From: Antitrichia curtipendula
Taxonomy: Eukaryota > Streptophyta > Bryopsida > Hypnales > Leucodontaceae
Direction: 5' to 3'
Assembly (NCBI GenBank): GCA_951230915.1
Contig: OX579638.1
Span: 20,664,696-20,728,695 of the forward strand
DNA: 64,000 nucleotides
The notes beneath the pieces are model-generated. The model searched no databases. It had not been told where the DNA came from and saw only the letters and a program-made list of their open reading frames with translations. Positions 60,830 to 64,000 of the stretch are shown here, piece by piece. Position 1 is the first letter of the stretch. Each line of letters begins with the position of its first letter. The position numbers were made by a program, and so were the translations under genes.

Positions 60830-61301
60830 TTTTCCCCGGGGAGAAATTATTTTTTCTACAAAAGTCTTGCCACCCACATTTACCTGCACCTCCCTTGGGG
60901 GTCGGTTTTGGGTGCAGTTACCCTGCTGGTTGCAGATGACATTTCACAACCAACCAATGAAATGCAGGAAAAGGATTACGAACCTCCCCACAGGCCACAA
61001 CCCGAACCTTACCCGAACCTCACCAATCCAGGCCACAATGGGGTTTCCATCGGGTTAAATTTTTTTCCAGTTAACTGATGTCCACGTTTACACTATCTGG
61101 AACTTACTAGTAAGCCACCCTTGTATCTCCCAGCCCCGTTCACACTGCACCAGTGGAGGCGGTTGGAGTGTGTGGACGTCAAAGCTTGCCAGCCTTGTAT
61201 AGCCTGTGCAAGGATGCTGCTGGCCCGAGCCTCCAACAAGAGCTTGAAGCAGGAGCGATGGTGGTGGAGACAGAATAAGTTAAGGGACAACGGACACGGC
61301 C
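60830..61301 (+). promoter_or_regulatory. probable STN7 promoter and leader
   Basis: G+C content rises sharply here. CCAAT boxes are at 60954-60958 and 61023-61027, and a CCCGAACCT direct repeat is at 61001 and 61012. No convincing TATA box was seen close to the start codon. The role is inferred from position and composition. Confidence 0.45.
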
Positions 61302-64000
61302 ATGGCGTGCACGAGCGGAGGATTGTTAGCGTTTACCGATGTGCGAGCGTCGTCGCAGCTCACGAGTAGTAGTCGCGAAAGGTTTGTTACTGGGAGGAAA
61401 TTGGTGGTGAAATGGCCCGGGACGAGCTTGTTACGAGTGAGGAAGGAAGAAAAGGGCCAGAGAGTGGGATGTCGGGCGAGCTTCGACCTTGTGGAGCATT
61501 TGCACGGGCTTGTATTGGGAGTGGGAGTGGGATTGCCGTGCACGGTGATGGAATGCGGAGATGTGGTGTACCGGAGTACTCTGCCGCGGCAGGGATTTCA
61601 GGTTACCGTGCCTGGAGTGGCGCTGACGGTGATCATTGTGGCGTACCTCTGGTCTACGCCAGGTTAGTAGTGGCTGAAGTGAATGTTGATTGATTAATAG
61701 TAATGTTCTTGATTGGAGGCTTCTCCTGTTTCTTGCGTGTGTTTGTATAGGCAATTGCGGTGTCCTGTACATTGAGGGAGGCGAGAGGAGGTGTGGTAAG
61801 AGTATCTCGTGAATGAGGTTTGACTCTAGAGTTAGCGGAATTTGGAACGCTATTTTAGATAGTTTTTATTCATTCACTAAAATGTACTTTTCCTTACGCT
61901 CATTCTGGAGCTGTATTGTGAATGAATTCAAAATTTCAAAACTGAAACAGCGAGCTGGTCATCCGAAACAATGATGAATTCATTTAGTTTGTATCACAGA
62001 AGATTTAGTTAAAGGAAATGTTCTTGTGGAGTATCACAAAAATGTGAGTAGAGGTAATGCTTTTGACGGTGGAGCTCATCATTCTGATTTCACAAGGTCA
62101 TGAGTAATGGGCTTGGTTTTGTCTCCCTGGGAGGTCTCCCTGATTATTGCGTAGAAAAGAATCACAAGCTGAAATTATGTAATCTGCTTCGGCAATTGTA
62201 ATGAGACGAGTTTAACGAGTATCTGAAGCTTTTCCACTGAATTACACACTGCAATGGTGTTAACAAAGTTGACCATTTTTTTGCTATGTAGACGTCTTCA
62301 AGCAGAGAACTCTATGTCTGTTTTAGGTTGGACAGTATTTGAAAAATGAAGTACCGCTGATTTTCCTTCAGCTACGGTTCCATTCTGCATTTAGTGTGCA
62401 TATGGAAATTAGAGTAGATTATTGTTCAGCTGGAGGATGAGTAGGTTTGGGGTGCATGAAGTGAGTGCGTGTCAAGGTTTTATGCAATTCAGCTTGATGG
62501 ATCTTTGCAAATGTGGTCCAGATTAGGGATGTTATAATTTTCTTCTGCCCTATGTCGGCGGACAGCGACAGAGCTTGTGTTGTACGCACGTTGAAAAATG
62601 CCGTTGCTCACTATTTTCATGTGAATGAGCAGGGGTTGCACCGGGCTTTTGGGACATGTTTGTGCTTGCGCCCTTAGAGAACATCTTTCGCCCTAAGTTC
62701 CGGAAGGAAGATCTAAGTCTTGGAAAGAAGCTAGGTGAAGGTGCTTTCGGCACTGTGTACAAGGCATCCCTCAGTAACAAGCAACTGCTGAGGAATGACG
62801 GCCCTTTGGTGGTGAAGAAAGCGAATGAGTATGGAGCTGTGGAAGCTTGGATGAACGAGCGTGTCAGACGCGCTTGTCGCAGGAGTTGTGCAGATTTCGT
62901 CCATGGTTTTCTTGGAAATACCTCATCTAAGGGGAAAGAGGAGTTTTGGTTATTATGGAGGTTTGAAGGGAACTCAACTTTAGCTGACCTGATGGCTAAC
63001 AGGGATTTTCCTTATAATGTTGAAGAGTTGATTCTCGGACCAGGCAAAGGAGACGATTTGCCCCGGGGGCCTGAACGTCAAAACAGAATATTGCGGACGA
63101 TCATGCGACAGATCTTGGGCGCACTTGCCCAGCTGCATTCGACAGGGATTGTGCATCGTGATATCAAACCTCAAAACATCATATTCTCAGATGGTATTCC
63201 AATATTGCCGATCATCTCCCCTTGCCACTGGCATCACTTTATCGCCTCTTCCAAGTTGTGTGTTTCTTTCAAGCTGGCTGCTGGGTATAGATTGTACTCA
63301 GAATCTAGATTTCCAGTGAAGCACGTCTGACATCTTACGTTGGAATCTCATAATCATTTTGAATCAATTTGGTGAACCATATCTTCGTGTGGTACTTTTG
63401 CGAGTATGTAGCAGTGTTTGTCATAATTTGTGCTTAAACAGTTGTGTATAGATTTCTGTTCGTCATGGTTCTGAATTTTTGCTACCAAGAATCCTCTTAC
63501 TAGGATCTGTCTTTACAGATACAAAGACTTTCAAAATTATCGATCTGGGAGCTGCAGCGGACTTGAGGGTGGGAATTAATTATATTCCCAAAGAGTTTTT
63601 ATTGGATCCCAGGTATGCAGCTCCAGAGCAGTACATCATGAGCACCCAGACACCCTCTGCCCCTCCACCCATAATAGCAGCTGCTCTTTCTCCTGTGCTT
63701 TGGCAGATGAATCTCCCAGACAGGTTTGATATCTACAGCTCAGGTCTGATCCTCTTACAAATGGCATTTCCGAATCTTCGCAGCGATAGTGGGCTCATTT
63801 CCTTCAATCGACAGCTCAAACGTAGAGAGTATGACATGGTGCAATGGCGGAACTTAGTAGAGGGCAAGGAGAACAAGGATATTAAGCAGGGGTTTGAGAT
63901 CCTGGATATGGATGGCGGTGTTGGATGGGAACTCGTGAAAGATATGGTGCGGTTCAAAGGCCGCAAGCGTATTAGCGCAAATGCTGCACTTACGCACCCG
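61302..64000 (+). CDS. STN7: thylakoid state-transition kinase STN7 (partial, 3' end off window)
   Basis: STN7 (Stt7 in Chlamydomonas) phosphorylates light-harvesting complex II when plastoquinone is reduced, moving antenna towards photosystem I. Exons are 61302-61662, 62633-63193 and 63519 onward, all GT-AG and in phase; 468 codons are visible of about 560 expected. Residues 1 to about 60 are rich in Ser, Arg and Lys and fit a plastid transit peptide. The lumenal redox pair C80/C85 in LPCTVMECG identifies STN7 rather than STN8. A membrane segment follows (about 100-117), then WSTPG and the stromal kinase domain. Visible are the glycine loop GEGAFG (155-160), VKK with the ATP lysine (182-183), HRD (295-297), DLG in place of DFG (316-318), and AAPEQYI. 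The ATG has a GCCATGGC context. The window ends in the conserved C-lobe block after RISANAALTHP. Confidence 0.97.

Overview
This is nuclear DNA from a land plant. Spliced genes with plant-type GT-AG introns encode a plastid branched-chain aminotransferase and the thylakoid state-transition kinase STN7. A third gene encodes a formin that carries a RhoGAP domain in front of FH1-FH2. As far as I know, that architecture (the 'class III' formins) occurs in non-seed plants and not in seed plants, so I infer a bryophyte, lycophyte or fern-grade genome. The species cannot be named from the sequence. Genes and the Harbinger element are clearly richer in G+C than the AT-rich DNA around them.

Layout. 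1-20.3 kb holds no gene I can support. It is made of old short transposons: a 1.2-kb long-inverted-repeat element, dispersed repeats, and many copies of a non-autonomous family that ends in CCCCTAAA..TTTAGGGG and is flanked by TTAA. 20.32-26.19 kb is a nearly complete PIF/Harbinger transposon with matching terminal repeats, a transposase gene and a convergent Myb/SANT-like gene. Both genes show damage: Asn replaces the expected second catalytic Asp in one, and the other has an in-frame TAG. 26.7-31.8 kb is a ten-exon BCAT gene whose ATG lies about 510 bp from the Harbinger edge. 31.9-33.2 kb is a Tc1-like element containing a 200-N assembly gap. 33.2-40.1 kb is AT-rich and holds more TTAA elements, a 34-bp minisatellite split by a 555-bp insertion, and a strong palindrome. 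40.2-49.7 kb (minus strand) is the RhoGAP-FH1-FH2 formin, rebuilt here as 12 exons; several of these are too short to appear as ordinary ORFs. 49.7-60.8 kb is again repeat-rich, with one unrecognised coding-like remnant. 61.3 kb to the right edge is STN7, cut off by the end of the window inside the kinase domain.

The three host genes have unrelated jobs: plastid Leu/Ile/Val metabolism, actin nucleation with Rho/ROP-linked control, and photosystem antenna phosphorylation. They show no operon-like relationship. The most unusual material is the TTAA-flanked family, which resembles piggyBac termini. One 2.6-kb member sits nested inside another copy and is filled with about 40 irregularly spaced variants of a CCNATTNGG motif.
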